A stretch of DNA of 38,713 bases from Candidatus Pacebacteria bacterium CG10_big_fil_rev_8_21_14_0_10_44_54 (GTDB taxonomy: Bacteria; Patescibacteriota; Microgenomatia; UBA1400; PJMF01), in the NCBI GenBank assembly GCA_002772695.1, contig PFDI01000002.1, forward strand, positions 30,316 to 69,028, given 5' to 3'. The notes beneath the pieces were generated by a model. It worked only from the letters and a program-made list of their open reading frames with translations. It was not told the origin of the DNA and did no database searches. Positions 7,080-15,467 of the stretch are shown here, piece by piece. Position 1 is the first letter of the stretch. The number at the start of each line of letters is the position of its first letter. Position numbers and translations under genes: made by a program.

Positions 7080-8762
7080 TTACGAGTATAAAAAAGATTC
7101 GAGCCGGTGTATTTCGAGCTCTTTGCGCTTGTTGAATCCCGTCAAGTCTAAGCCAAAATGAGAAATAATTCTTTGAATATGGTTGGCACCAACCGCATGA
7201 GACCATACGACATACGTTGCTCCAGCATCATAGAGACGCAATGCATCCTGAGCTGAGCGAGCCGACACCACTGCTTTCATGTGTTTGTGTTTGCTTACCA
7301 CATATTTTAGTATCAGCAGATTTGTTTCTAGCTCTGGAATGTTGGAAACAATAAGACGAGTAGTGTCGAGCGGAAGTTCTTGTAGAAATTCAACATTACT
7401 TGCGTCACCAAAGAAGTGTGGCAACTTCTTTTCTTTCAGATTTTTTATAATTTCTGGGTCATGATCAATAATCGCAAATGATTTGGCAGTTTTCAAGAAA
7501 TGCGGCAGCAGTTGCGTGCCAAGATCATCACAGCCGAGGAGCAAAACTTCGTAGGTTGCTTGTGATTTGGGAATACGCTTCTTCTTGTTGCGGAATTCAA
7601 GTAAGCCAAGAATAGGAGAAATTCGCGCGTAGATAGGATCAGCATAGAGGAAAAAATAGGTTGAACCAGCAATTGTAATCAGGCCAACAAGCGTCGTGAT
7701 GGTTATTGCAGTTTGAGAAACGTGACCAAGGTTGCCGCCAAATGCGACAAGAATAAGTGAGAACTCGCTAATTTGGGCAACAGTAAGTCCTGTCATGAAG
7801 CCAGTTCGACGCTCATACCCCATCAAGTTCATAATGAACATGACTATGAGGGGATTACCAAATAGAACAAAAGCTGAAAGTAACAGTACTGGTCCAAATA
7901 AATCGGCGGATGTACTGAGAATGAGTTCTGATCCGAGGAGAATAAAAAACAAGGTGATAAAGAAATCCCTCAACGGCCGCATTCTAGCACTAATCTCTTC
8001 GGTATAATCAGAACTTGCCAGCGCAATACCAGCAGCAAGTGAACCAATTTCGGTTGAAAAGCCAAGCAGAGCGAACAAGGCGGCCGCACCCAGTCCCCAA
8101 GATAGTGAAAACAAAAATAGCAATTCGCTATTTTTGCTGGCAATACTCACTACTTTTGGCAAAACATACTTAGAAATCAGGATCATTAGAAGAGTGAGAC
8201 CCACACCTTTTAGTAATGTGTCAGTGAGTGAGGCGGTCAAGCTGTCAGAATTGGTTTGAGCAAAGGCAGTAATGATTATCAGAATAGCAGCAGCTATTAC
8301 ATCCTGAATGAGCAATACTCCTATAGAAATTTTTCCGTAGAGCGTCTGTAAATCACCACGATCACTGAGGAGCTTGAGAACAATGATGGTACTACTAAAG
8401 GTGAGGGCCAAACTCAGGTAAGCAGCTTCGATGGCAGAAAAACTAAGTAGCCATAAAATAAAAAATCCAAGTGTAGAAGTAAAGAGCACTTGACCCACTC
8501 CAGCGATGCTGGAGACTTTACCGACTTCTTTGATAACAATCGGACTTAGGTGTAATCCAACGATAAAAAGTAAGATAGTGATGCCAAACTGAGAAAAAAC
8601 TTCAAGCAACTCATAGGCCTGAATGAGATTCAGAGCAGAAGGCCCAACAAGAATGCCAGTGAGGATATATGCAACTATCAGAGGCTGCTTAAAAGCTCTT
8701 AATAGAAATGACAACAGCACTGCGATTGCCAAGACGAGAGAGAGCTCGATAAAGATTGGCAT
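7080..8762 (-). CDS. Kef-type CPA2 cation:proton antiporter with C-terminal RCK/TrkA-N domain
   Basis: About 12 TM helices (LLRAFKQPLIVAYILTGILVGPSALNL...) followed by a Rossmann-like RCK domain (EVLLLGCDDLGTQL...FAIIDHDPE). Confidence 0.88.
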   Translation of the reverse strand: MPIFIELSLVLAIAVLLSFLLRAFKQPLIVAYILTGILVGPSALNLIQAYELLEVFSQFGITILLFIVGLHLSPIVIKEVGKVSSIAGVGQVLFTSTLGFFILWLLSFSAIEAAYLSLALTFSSTIIVLKLLSDRGDLQTLYGKISIGVLLIQDVIAAAILIIITAFAQTNSDSLTASLTDTLLKGVGLTLLMILISKYVLPKVVSIASKNSELLFLFSLSWGLGAAALFALLGFSTEIGSLAAGIALASSDYTEEISARMRPLRDFFITLFFILLGSELILSTSADLFGPVLLLSAFVLFGNPLIVMFIMNLMGYERRTGFMTGLTVAQISEFSLILVAFGGNLGHVSQTAITITTLVGLITIAGSTYFFLYADPIYARISPILGLLEFRNKKKRIPKSQATYEVLLLGCDDLGTQLLPHFLKTAKSFAIIDHDPEIIKNLKEKKLPHFFGDASNVEFLQELPLDTTRLIVSNIPELETNLLILKYVVSKHKHMKAVVSARSAQDALRLYDAGATYVVWSHAVGANHIQRIISHFGLDLTGFNKRKELEIHRLESFLYS

Positions 8763-8763
8763 A

Positions 8764-10410
8764 TTATTGGTATAAAGTAGTTTGATACTCTTGCAACATG
8801 CGACCAGCGTCGAATGTACGTGCTGCTAAAATTGATTGTTGCATCATTGCTACCCAGTTTTCAGGGTAAATTTGTGTATTTCGGCGGTAAAACTCAGGAA
8901 TAATTTTTTGCTCCAGAGTTTCATAAAGTGACTCCGAGACTCTCTCACTGTCTAGTGTCCAGCCAACGCCATTCCAATCAAGCTCTGCTGCCCACCCGTC
9001 GGTGACCGTAAAGTTGATTACCCCGTTGGCGAGCGCCTTCATACCAGATGTACCACAAGCTTCCTTGCCCATTTCGGGTGTATTGAGCCAGAGATCTGAG
9101 CCTCGGGTTAAGTGTTGTGCAAGCTCAATATTATAATTGGGAACAAATAAAGCATGTCCCGAGAGTTCTCCTTGCATAGTTTGGATTATTTGCTGCAGCA
9201 GTTCTTTGCCCGATTGATCCTGTACATGTGCTTTACCGGCTACGAGAAGAAGCACGGGCTGATTTATCTTTGTTAGAATTGATTTCAGACGCCTGATATC
9301 TGCAAACAGCGCATTCACTCGTTTGTAACCAGCAATACGTCGTGCCCAGGATATGACGAGCCAACTTGGATCGTAGTTGTAGCCAGTACGGTTTTGCACC
9401 ATTGCTCTGAGTTGTTCTTTTTCCTCAAGATGTGCCTGCCAAAGTGTTTTGGGATTTCCCTGTGCAGCAGCAACAGCAGCAGATTGCCAGGTGCCAAAAT
9501 GTACGGCATTCGTAATGGCACTCCAGTGATACTCAGGCCACATTTTACGCGAGAGCTCTGTGTGTATGGCGCTTACACCAGAAGCTTTTCTTGACGAATT
9601 AAGCGAGAAAATAGTGTTTGAAAAATACTCATTTTTGCTCGACATGCCTGAGAATAGCAAGAGATCGACGTTGTCATCAGCCAACTCTGCGTATGGTTGT
9701 GCAAAAGCACGAATCAGATGTGGTGAGTAGGTATTATTCCCGGCATTGACAAGGGTGTGGTTGGTGTAGACGATTTTTTCTTTTGCTAGTCGCCATGCAG
9801 CGTGATACGCTAGACCCTGACGCTCTTTAAGTTGTCGAATTAACTCCCAAATCAAGAAGCTTGGGCGACCCTCATTTAGGTGGTACACTCGTGGCGTGAT
9901 GCCAAGCTTATCGAGCAATTTGGCGCCGCCAATACCAAGAAGTAGTTGTTGTTTGAGTTGCAACTCATGACTACCGGCATACAGCTCATGTGTAATACTG
10001 CGCTCATGGAGTTGGTTTTGCTCTGTTTCAGTATCAAGTAAATACAACGTGACGGTTGCAGAAATCACTTTTTTCCAGCAGCGGAGCCAAATATTGTTTG
10101 CAGCAATCTTTACTGGTATAAATAACGGCTGTTCGTCGTGATAGACGTGATCTAGACCTGCTTCGACAGGATCAAATTTCGCATTGCTTTCATACTGCAT
10201 TCCTTCTGCAGTGATATTTTGAATGCTACCAATCCCACGATACAAAAGACCAATGCCGACCATATGAACATGATCATCAGCCGCTTGCTTGAGCGTATCA
10301 CCCGCCAAAATTCCTAGACCGCCGGCATAAAACGGCAAATCACTCTCGAGGCCGAATTCGGCACAAAGATAAGCAATAGGATGGGCGGCAGTGGCAGGCA
10401 GAGCAGACAT
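8764..10410 (-). CDS. glgP: Alpha-glucan (glycogen/maltodextrin) phosphorylase, short form (GT35)
   Basis: PIAYLCAEFGLESDLPFYAGGLGILAGD, YHLNEGRPSF, EACGTSGMKALANGVINFTVTDGW (PLP-Lys context). Confidence 0.85.
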   Translation of the reverse strand: MSALPATAAHPIAYLCAEFGLESDLPFYAGGLGILAGDTLKQAADDHVHMVGIGLLYRGIGSIQNITAEGMQYESNAKFDPVEAGLDHVYHDEQPLFIPVKIAANNIWLRCWKKVISATVTLYLLDTETEQNQLHERSITHELYAGSHELQLKQQLLLGIGGAKLLDKLGITPRVYHLNEGRPSFLIWELIRQLKERQGLAYHAAWRLAKEKIVYTNHTLVNAGNNTYSPHLIRAFAQPYAELADDNVDLLLFSGMSSKNEYFSNTIFSLNSSRKASGVSAIHTELSRKMWPEYHWSAITNAVHFGTWQSAAVAAAQGNPKTLWQAHLEEKEQLRAMVQNRTGYNYDPSWLVISWARRIAGYKRVNALFADIRRLKSILTKINQPVLLLVAGKAHVQDQSGKELLQQIIQTMQGELSGHALFVPNYNIELAQHLTRGSDLWLNTPEMGKEACGTSGMKALANGVINFTVTDGWAAELDWNGVGWTLDSERVSESLYETLEQKIIPEFYRRNTQIYPENWVAMMQQSILAARTFDAGRMLQEYQTTLYQ

Positions 10411-10418
10411 AAGTAGTA

Positions 10419-11627
10419 TTACATACTATACATGCCATTTTGGTAGAGGGGAATCTGCTCTCCAGATGTCAAAGTAGCAATCACCGTGCGGTCACTGGTA
10501 GAGACGATATCAGTATGCTCTGCTGAGTCATTAAATCCTCGCTCCAACCAGTCATTTTTGGTTAGCTCACTTGGTTTGCCTCGGAAGCAATCTTTGTACG
10601 CCATGCCTATGGCAATATGCATGTTACCAAATGGTCCTCCCATATTTTCATCATAGAGCGTCTCTGCCATTGGATGTGTAATGCGTGATAAGCGTTTGTC
10701 TGTTAGAGAGAACTCGCCGATCTTATTGGCGTTTTTAGACTTAAGCATTTCATTCAGAATTTTTTGACCTACTCTTGCTCGAGCTTTAGCAACTAAACCA
10801 TTTTTGAATTCAAGCTCAATTCCATCAATTTTATTGCCGTATCGATAGACAGGTTGATTAAATTTTACCCAACCACGACTACCTCGCCAGTCTGGAGAAG
10901 TAAATAGTTCAAAGCTAGGAATATTCCGATCAACCCCGCCTTTCCAGATCCGATCTGGCCCAAGCTTGAGTTGGAGATTTATGTCATTGCCAGTGATATG
11001 AAGTGATTCAATTGAGAGTTTGTTCAAAGCATTGCGCGTTTGTTCTTGCAGCGTTTTAACTTTGCGCCACTCGGCGATCGGATCATCTGAGTCGAGAAAG
11101 CAGGCGTGAATAATTTGTTCCCAGTATTTTTTGAGTGAAAGCCCAACAATATCTGCTTTGGCTTGTACTCCCCAGAGGCCAACCGTCCAAGTGTGTTTGC
11201 CCTTATATTCTTTCTCGAACAACCACTCGCGGTATTTTTTTCTGGAATCTCTGGCTAACAATAATTTCTCAGGTGGAGTTGACTCAAGTTCAAACGGGTC
11301 GACGTCTGCAATTATGGCGATAGTATGATCGATGACATCAGATTTTGCTTTCAGATATTTTGCAGGGAAGAACGTCAGTTGCTCTTTTGAAGCAAGCGAA
11401 AAAAAATCTTTTTCGAACCCAGTCGGAACGATTCTCATCAGGACGTGCCCGCCAGCCCGAAGAACTTCATTCTGTAGTGCAAGGGCGAGCGGCTTGGCAA
11501 CATCAGGTACAATGCACTCGACAACTTCATTTTTGGCTATACCTTCTTTGCTGCCTAAGGCAAAATTAACCAGTACTTTGGCGTATTTCTTGAGTATTGT
11601 TGTTGATGGCTGATATGCTGCTGTCAT
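10419..11627 (-). CDS. M29 family aminopeptidase
   Basis: GRxVDRNIPSFELFTSP-like region, GNMHIAIGMAYKDCFRG, HTDIVST segment typical of AmpS/AmpT. Confidence 0.8.
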   Translation of the reverse strand: MTAAYQPSTTILKKYAKVLVNFALGSKEGIAKNEVVECIVPDVAKPLALALQNEVLRAGGHVLMRIVPTGFEKDFFSLASKEQLTFFPAKYLKAKSDVIDHTIAIIADVDPFELESTPPEKLLLARDSRKKYREWLFEKEYKGKHTWTVGLWGVQAKADIVGLSLKKYWEQIIHACFLDSDDPIAEWRKVKTLQEQTRNALNKLSIESLHITGNDINLQLKLGPDRIWKGGVDRNIPSFELFTSPDWRGSRGWVKFNQPVYRYGNKIDGIELEFKNGLVAKARARVGQKILNEMLKSKNANKIGEFSLTDKRLSRITHPMAETLYDENMGGPFGNMHIAIGMAYKDCFRGKPSELTKNDWLERGFNDSAEHTDIVSTSDRTVIATLTSGEQIPLYQNGMYSM

Positions 11628-12214
11628 AGATTGATCTTTTGAAGATACTCGACTACTTGAGTAAATGCAATAGAGCGATGAGAAATTGTATTTTTCTTAT
11701 TTAAACCGAGCTTGGCAAGTACTTCCTTTTCTTCAGTTGGTATAAATATTGAGTCGTATCCGAATCCAGTATCATTCGAAATTTTCATTGCAATTTCTCC
11801 AGACATTTCCCCAGTGAATGATCTTCCTACCGCGCTTATTGGGTCATAGAAATAAGCTACAGTAACGAACTTTGCTGCTCTATGTGGATTGTCAGCTAAT
11901 CGATCAAGTAGAGCTTTATTTCTATCATAGTCACTACCACTAAGCCAGCGCTTGCTCGCAACACCAGGTTCTCCACCCAGAACCGCTACTTGTAAACCAG
12001 TGTCCTCAGCGATGCTGGCTATACCGCTCTCTTGAGCAAATGCGCGCGCCTTGAGTTCTGCATTTTCTGCAAATGTTTTACCCGTTTCTGCTACATCAAG
12101 ATTTGCTACTGTTGGAATCTGGTTTGGAAATAACAACTCAATACCAGATGTTTTGAGCAGCGAGCGAATTTCTTGTTGCTTACCGGGGTTCTGTGTCGCA
12201 ACCAAGAGCCGCAT
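11624..12214 (-). CDS. rdgB: XTP/dITP diphosphatase (RdgB/HAM1)
   Basis: LLVATQNPGKQQEIRSLL, AEDTGLQVAVLGGEPGVAS, TGFGYDSIFIP, SHRSIAF. Confidence 0.93.
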   Translation of the reverse strand: MRLLVATQNPGKQQEIRSLLKTSGIELLFPNQIPTVANLDVAETGKTFAENAELKARAFAQESGIASIAEDTGLQVAVLGGEPGVASKRWLSGSDYDRNKALLDRLADNPHRAAKFVTVAYFYDPISAVGRSFTGEMSGEIAMKISNDTGFGYDSIFIPTEEKEVLAKLGLNKKNTISHRSIAFTQVVEYLQKINL

Positions 12215-12501
12215 TAATTTCCGCCACCACCCAACATGCTACCAAGACCGCCGGTCATACTCGAGAGTTTTTTGGCGGCGAGCTGTTGTGATTGTTTGAT
12301 TGCATCATTAAGGATATCGATTGCTTCATTGCTTGTTACACCTTGTACCGAAAATTGTTTAATTTTTTGGTCACCAGAGATAACGACAACAATGTCACCT
12401 TTTTCAACGCGAATTTCTTCGGCAGCTAGATCTTGCTGCATTTGTTTTGCCTGTTGGCGAAGTTTGTTTACATCACCGAGTGCTTTGAATGGATTTGCCA
12501 T
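12214..12501 (-). CDS. ybaB: YbaB/EbfC family nucleoid-associated protein
   Basis: MANPFKALGDVNKLRQQAKQMQQDLA, ...VVISGDQKIKQFSV..; directly downstream of dnaX. Start set to MANPF. Confidence 0.85.
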   Translation of the reverse strand: MANPFKALGDVNKLRQQAKQMQQDLAAEEIRVEKGDIVVVISGDQKIKQFSVQGVTSNEAIDILNDAIKQSQQLAAKKLSSMTGGLGSMLGGGGN

Positions 12502-12530
12502 ATAGCCTTTCTGAGTATTTGGCAATTCTA

Positions 12531-14009
12531 CTACATGAGGGCGTCTACAGCTAGTTGCTGCAAAGGTGTTTTGCCAACCTCAATTATTTCTGCTTCGCTC
12601 GGTAGAGCGGTGGTTGCAACTGAAAGCAGTATCGAGCCTCCAGATATTTGTTCAATTATATCGCAAAGTGTTGTATAGAATTTTGGTTGCAGCAGTTGCT
12701 CACGGTGAAAATCATAGAACACCCTTATTTCGAGAGAGTTCTCTCCCAATGCAATTGCTCTGGCTGATCTTAGTAGAGTTGCAAGCCCAAAGTTTTGTTT
12801 GGAGCATGACGCAAGTATTTCTTCCCAGTGATCACAAGCTTTTTTTGAGCTTCCTGTATGAGCTTTTGCGGTTTTTATTGGTTTTGGCGTCATTGTTGCT
12901 GCTACAGAGACAGTACTACTGCCTACTTTTGGCGGCATTTTTTTACCAGTTTGTTTTTGCTTTATTCCAGATTTAGCAATCATATTGAGCAATGCTAGTT
13001 CGAGCGAGAGATGTGGTAGGGGAGAGGAGGAATTTTTTGATATATTCTGTAGTTGTGTTAGCAGATAGCGTAAAACTGTCTCATTAGCGAGAGCTTGAGA
13101 ATTTTTGGTATAGCTTGAGATTAGCTGTACGTGAAGAAAGTTTAAAAACCCTTTCAGAAAAGCCTGTTCGTCAGTATTATTTATTCGTAATTGTTCAAAA
13201 AATGTCAGGAGTTTTGTCGGATTCTTTGCAAGTACCAGCTCAAGTAATTCAGTATATCCAGCAGTTGTCTGTTTGCCGAGTACAGTTGCTAGAGTCTGCT
13301 CCGTAATGCTTTTAAGCTCTGCAATTTGCTCAAGTAGCTTAATGCCATCGCGAAAACTCCCATTGGCAGCTTCGGCAATTTGCTCGATTTTTGCTGGTTC
13401 TAGTTTGAGTTTTTCTTTTTTGACCACTGTCGCTAGCGCAGTTGCAATTTCTTGCGTACTGGCCTGAGAGAAAAACACTTCTCGACAACGAGAGCGAATA
13501 GTATCTGGAATTTTTTGTAACTCAGTTGTAGCAAGAATGAAAATAACGTGTTCCGGTGGCTCTTCGAGTAACTTAAGTAAGGCATTCCATGCTTCGGTGG
13601 TAAGCATGTGGGCTTCGTCGAGTATGAAAATACTGCGAATACCAATAGGCGGAGGCGTGAAGGCAGCTTCTTTTAATTGGCGAATATCATCTATGCCGCG
13701 GTTGCTGGCTGCATCCATTTCTCTGACCAAAAATGAGGAGCCAGCCAGAATACTTGCTTGATTAGCAGTCAGTTCTCCGACATCTTGTAAGATACCTTTT
13801 TGCTTGGTAATGACTGCGGTGTTTTTCGAATCATTGAGCACTGCCGCCAAAACTCGTGCGGCAGTAGTTTTGCCTGTTCCTTTTGGACCAGCAAAAAGCA
13901 ACGCTTGTGGTATTGAGCCAGATTGTAATAACTGCAGCATTTCGTTGCGTACAGACTCAAGATGCAGGGAAGCAAAGCTGGTAGGACGATACTTTCTATT
14001 CCAGTTCAT
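12531..14009 (-). CDS. dnaX: DNA polymerase III subunit gamma/tau
   Basis: GPKGTGKTT (Walker A), DAASNRGIDDIRQL, FILDEAHMLTTEAWNALLKLLEEPPEHVIFILATTE, IRSRCREVFF. Confidence 0.95.
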   Translation of the reverse strand: MNWNRKYRPTSFASLHLESVRNEMLQLLQSGSIPQALLFAGPKGTGKTTAARVLAAVLNDSKNTAVITKQKGILQDVGELTANQASILAGSSFLVREMDAASNRGIDDIRQLKEAAFTPPPIGIRSIFILDEAHMLTTEAWNALLKLLEEPPEHVIFILATTELQKIPDTIRSRCREVFFSQASTQEIATALATVVKKEKLKLEPAKIEQIAEAANGSFRDGIKLLEQIAELKSITEQTLATVLGKQTTAGYTELLELVLAKNPTKLLTFFEQLRINNTDEQAFLKGFLNFLHVQLISSYTKNSQALANETVLRYLLTQLQNISKNSSSPLPHLSLELALLNMIAKSGIKQKQTGKKMPPKVGSSTVSVAATMTPKPIKTAKAHTGSSKKACDHWEEILASCSKQNFGLATLLRSARAIALGENSLEIRVFYDFHREQLLQPKFYTTLCDIIEQISGGSILLSVATTALPSEAEIIEVGKTPLQQLAVDALM

Positions 14010-14011
14010 AT

Positions 14012-14401
14012 TTACTCATGGTGATACCCCAACAAATGCATAATGCCATGTTCAAGATAAAAACAGATTTGATCATCGACCAGCTTACCATATCGACGAG
14101 CAGTGCCGACTGCCTCGGGAAAACTGATGACAACATCGCCAAGGTGTGGTGGAATACTGCTCGGGAGGGGAAAGTCATCGAGTTGTTTTTTTTCGTGTTG
14201 GGGAAACGAAAGCACATCAGTCGTCCCACTATGTTTGAGTTTTGACTCATTTAGTTCTCGAATTTTTCGTTTTCCGACAATTGAAATGTCAATTTGAGCG
14301 TGCTCAATGTCATGACTGTGCAAGAAGTCTTTAGCGCGACAGCGAATTTTTTTACGATCTATTGGGTAGCGGGAACCAACAAACAAATTTACTTGAATCA
14401 T
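14012..14401 (-). CDS. ybeY: Endoribonuclease YbeY (rRNA maturation)
   Basis: LNESKLKHSGTTDVLSFP, LGDVVISFPEA, HGIMHLLGYHHE (Zn-binding HxxxHxxxxxH). Confidence 0.88.
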   Translation of the reverse strand: MIQVNLFVGSRYPIDRKKIRCRAKDFLHSHDIEHAQIDISIVGKRKIRELNESKLKHSGTTDVLSFPQHEKKQLDDFPLPSSIPPHLGDVVISFPEAVGTARRYGKLVDDQICFYLEHGIMHLLGYHHE

Positions 14402-14739
14402 ACAGAATGCAGTATAGCTGAGCTGTCTTCGGCTGCAAGTTCTGCTTGAATTTGCAGGATAGTGCGATCAAGTCGCTCGCGCAATGAATCAGTAATCGGA
14501 AGCGGTTGCTGTTTTAGCCATTCTGAAATTGTCTGATCATCACCAGAAGTGAGCAGTTCTGCCACCTCCGCTTGGTATGAGGCTTCTGTTTCTTCTAGAA
14601 GAATGCTTCTGGCTGTTAGCGCGAGCATCTCAGTGATCATTTTGTCGGCCGCAACCTTGTCTTGCTCGGCAAATCCAGATAGTAGAGAGGCGTAGAGGGC
14701 ATCTGAAGCATATAGTGTTAACCAACCGACTGAGATCAT
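14398..14739 (-). CDS. Hypothetical protein (113 aa)
   Basis: Intact ORF with 4-nt overlaps with both neighbours in a co-directional run. Confidence 0.7.
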   Translation of the reverse strand: MISVGWLTLYASDALYASLLSGFAEQDKVAADKMITEMLALTARSILLEETEASYQAEVAELLTSGDDQTISEWLKQQPLPITDSLRERLDRTILQIQAELAAEDSSAILHSV

Positions 14740-15467
14740 ACTTTGTGTACTCCTGGATTAACTCGAGCTGCATCCGGTATAAAAAATACGCAGACCAGAC
14801 CCTGGGCTTGTGGCGACCAAGCCTGAGAAGCTCGAATAAGATCTGGTGATCCACCAAATTGGTACTGCATAGGGTTTGGCAAGGTTGCAGCAGCTAGTTC
14901 TACAACGACAGAAATTCGATTGAATGGATTGATAAGAAGTAGTTTTTTCCACTTATACCAACGTTTATAGTGAGCATATTTTTGATGCCAATCTTGAAGA
15001 AATGGAAGGTGATTAGCGAGTAAAAAATGATTGCTGTCAGGCACAATATCTTCTGTACCCCAGCCAAGTGATGGTCTACTTTTTTGTATATGTGCGCCTC
15101 GAACATTTTGTGATCTATTTGTTGTCGTGTGAGGTTGAAGTGAGAATTCGTCAAGTGCTTGAATTTTTCCAAAAGTATGAGTCAATTTTTTACCCTCAAG
15201 TTCACTGCTAATTTCAAATCCTAGTAAATCTGAAACCTGTTGTTCCAAATACAGCGACTCTTTTTCTGATAGTTGGGCAGAAGTCGCAGCTACTGTTTCT
15301 AGTTTGGCGAAAATTTCATCACGCTCTTGCTTGGGGACGGCAACGCTAGTTTGGGAAGACGTGATAGGAGTTTTGAAATCAAATTGTTCAGAGAATTCTT
15401 GACGCTTTTTATCCAAAATTTTTTCAAGCTTATTGAGTGAATAGGTTGAGGCAGGTGCGGCTATCAT
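14736..15467 (-). CDS. Hypothetical protein (243 aa)
   Basis: Intact ORF, 4-nt overlap with gltX and with the downstream ORF. Confidence 0.7.
   Translation of the reverse strand: MIAAPASTYSLNKLEKILDKKRQEFSEQFDFKTPITSSQTSVAVPKQERDEIFAKLETVAATSAQLSEKESLYLEQQVSDLLGFEISSELEGKKLTHTFGKIQALDEFSLQPHTTTNRSQNVRGAHIQKSRPSLGWGTEDIVPDSNHFLLANHLPFLQDWHQKYAHYKRWYKWKKLLLINPFNRISVVVELAAATLPNPMQYQFGGSPDLIRASQAWSPQAQGLVCVFFIPDAARVNPGVHKV

Noticed and set aside
12566-12976. 136-aa plus-strand ORF opposite dnaX
   Set aside because: Antisense to well-supported dnaX; hydrophobic pattern is a by-product of the reverse strand.
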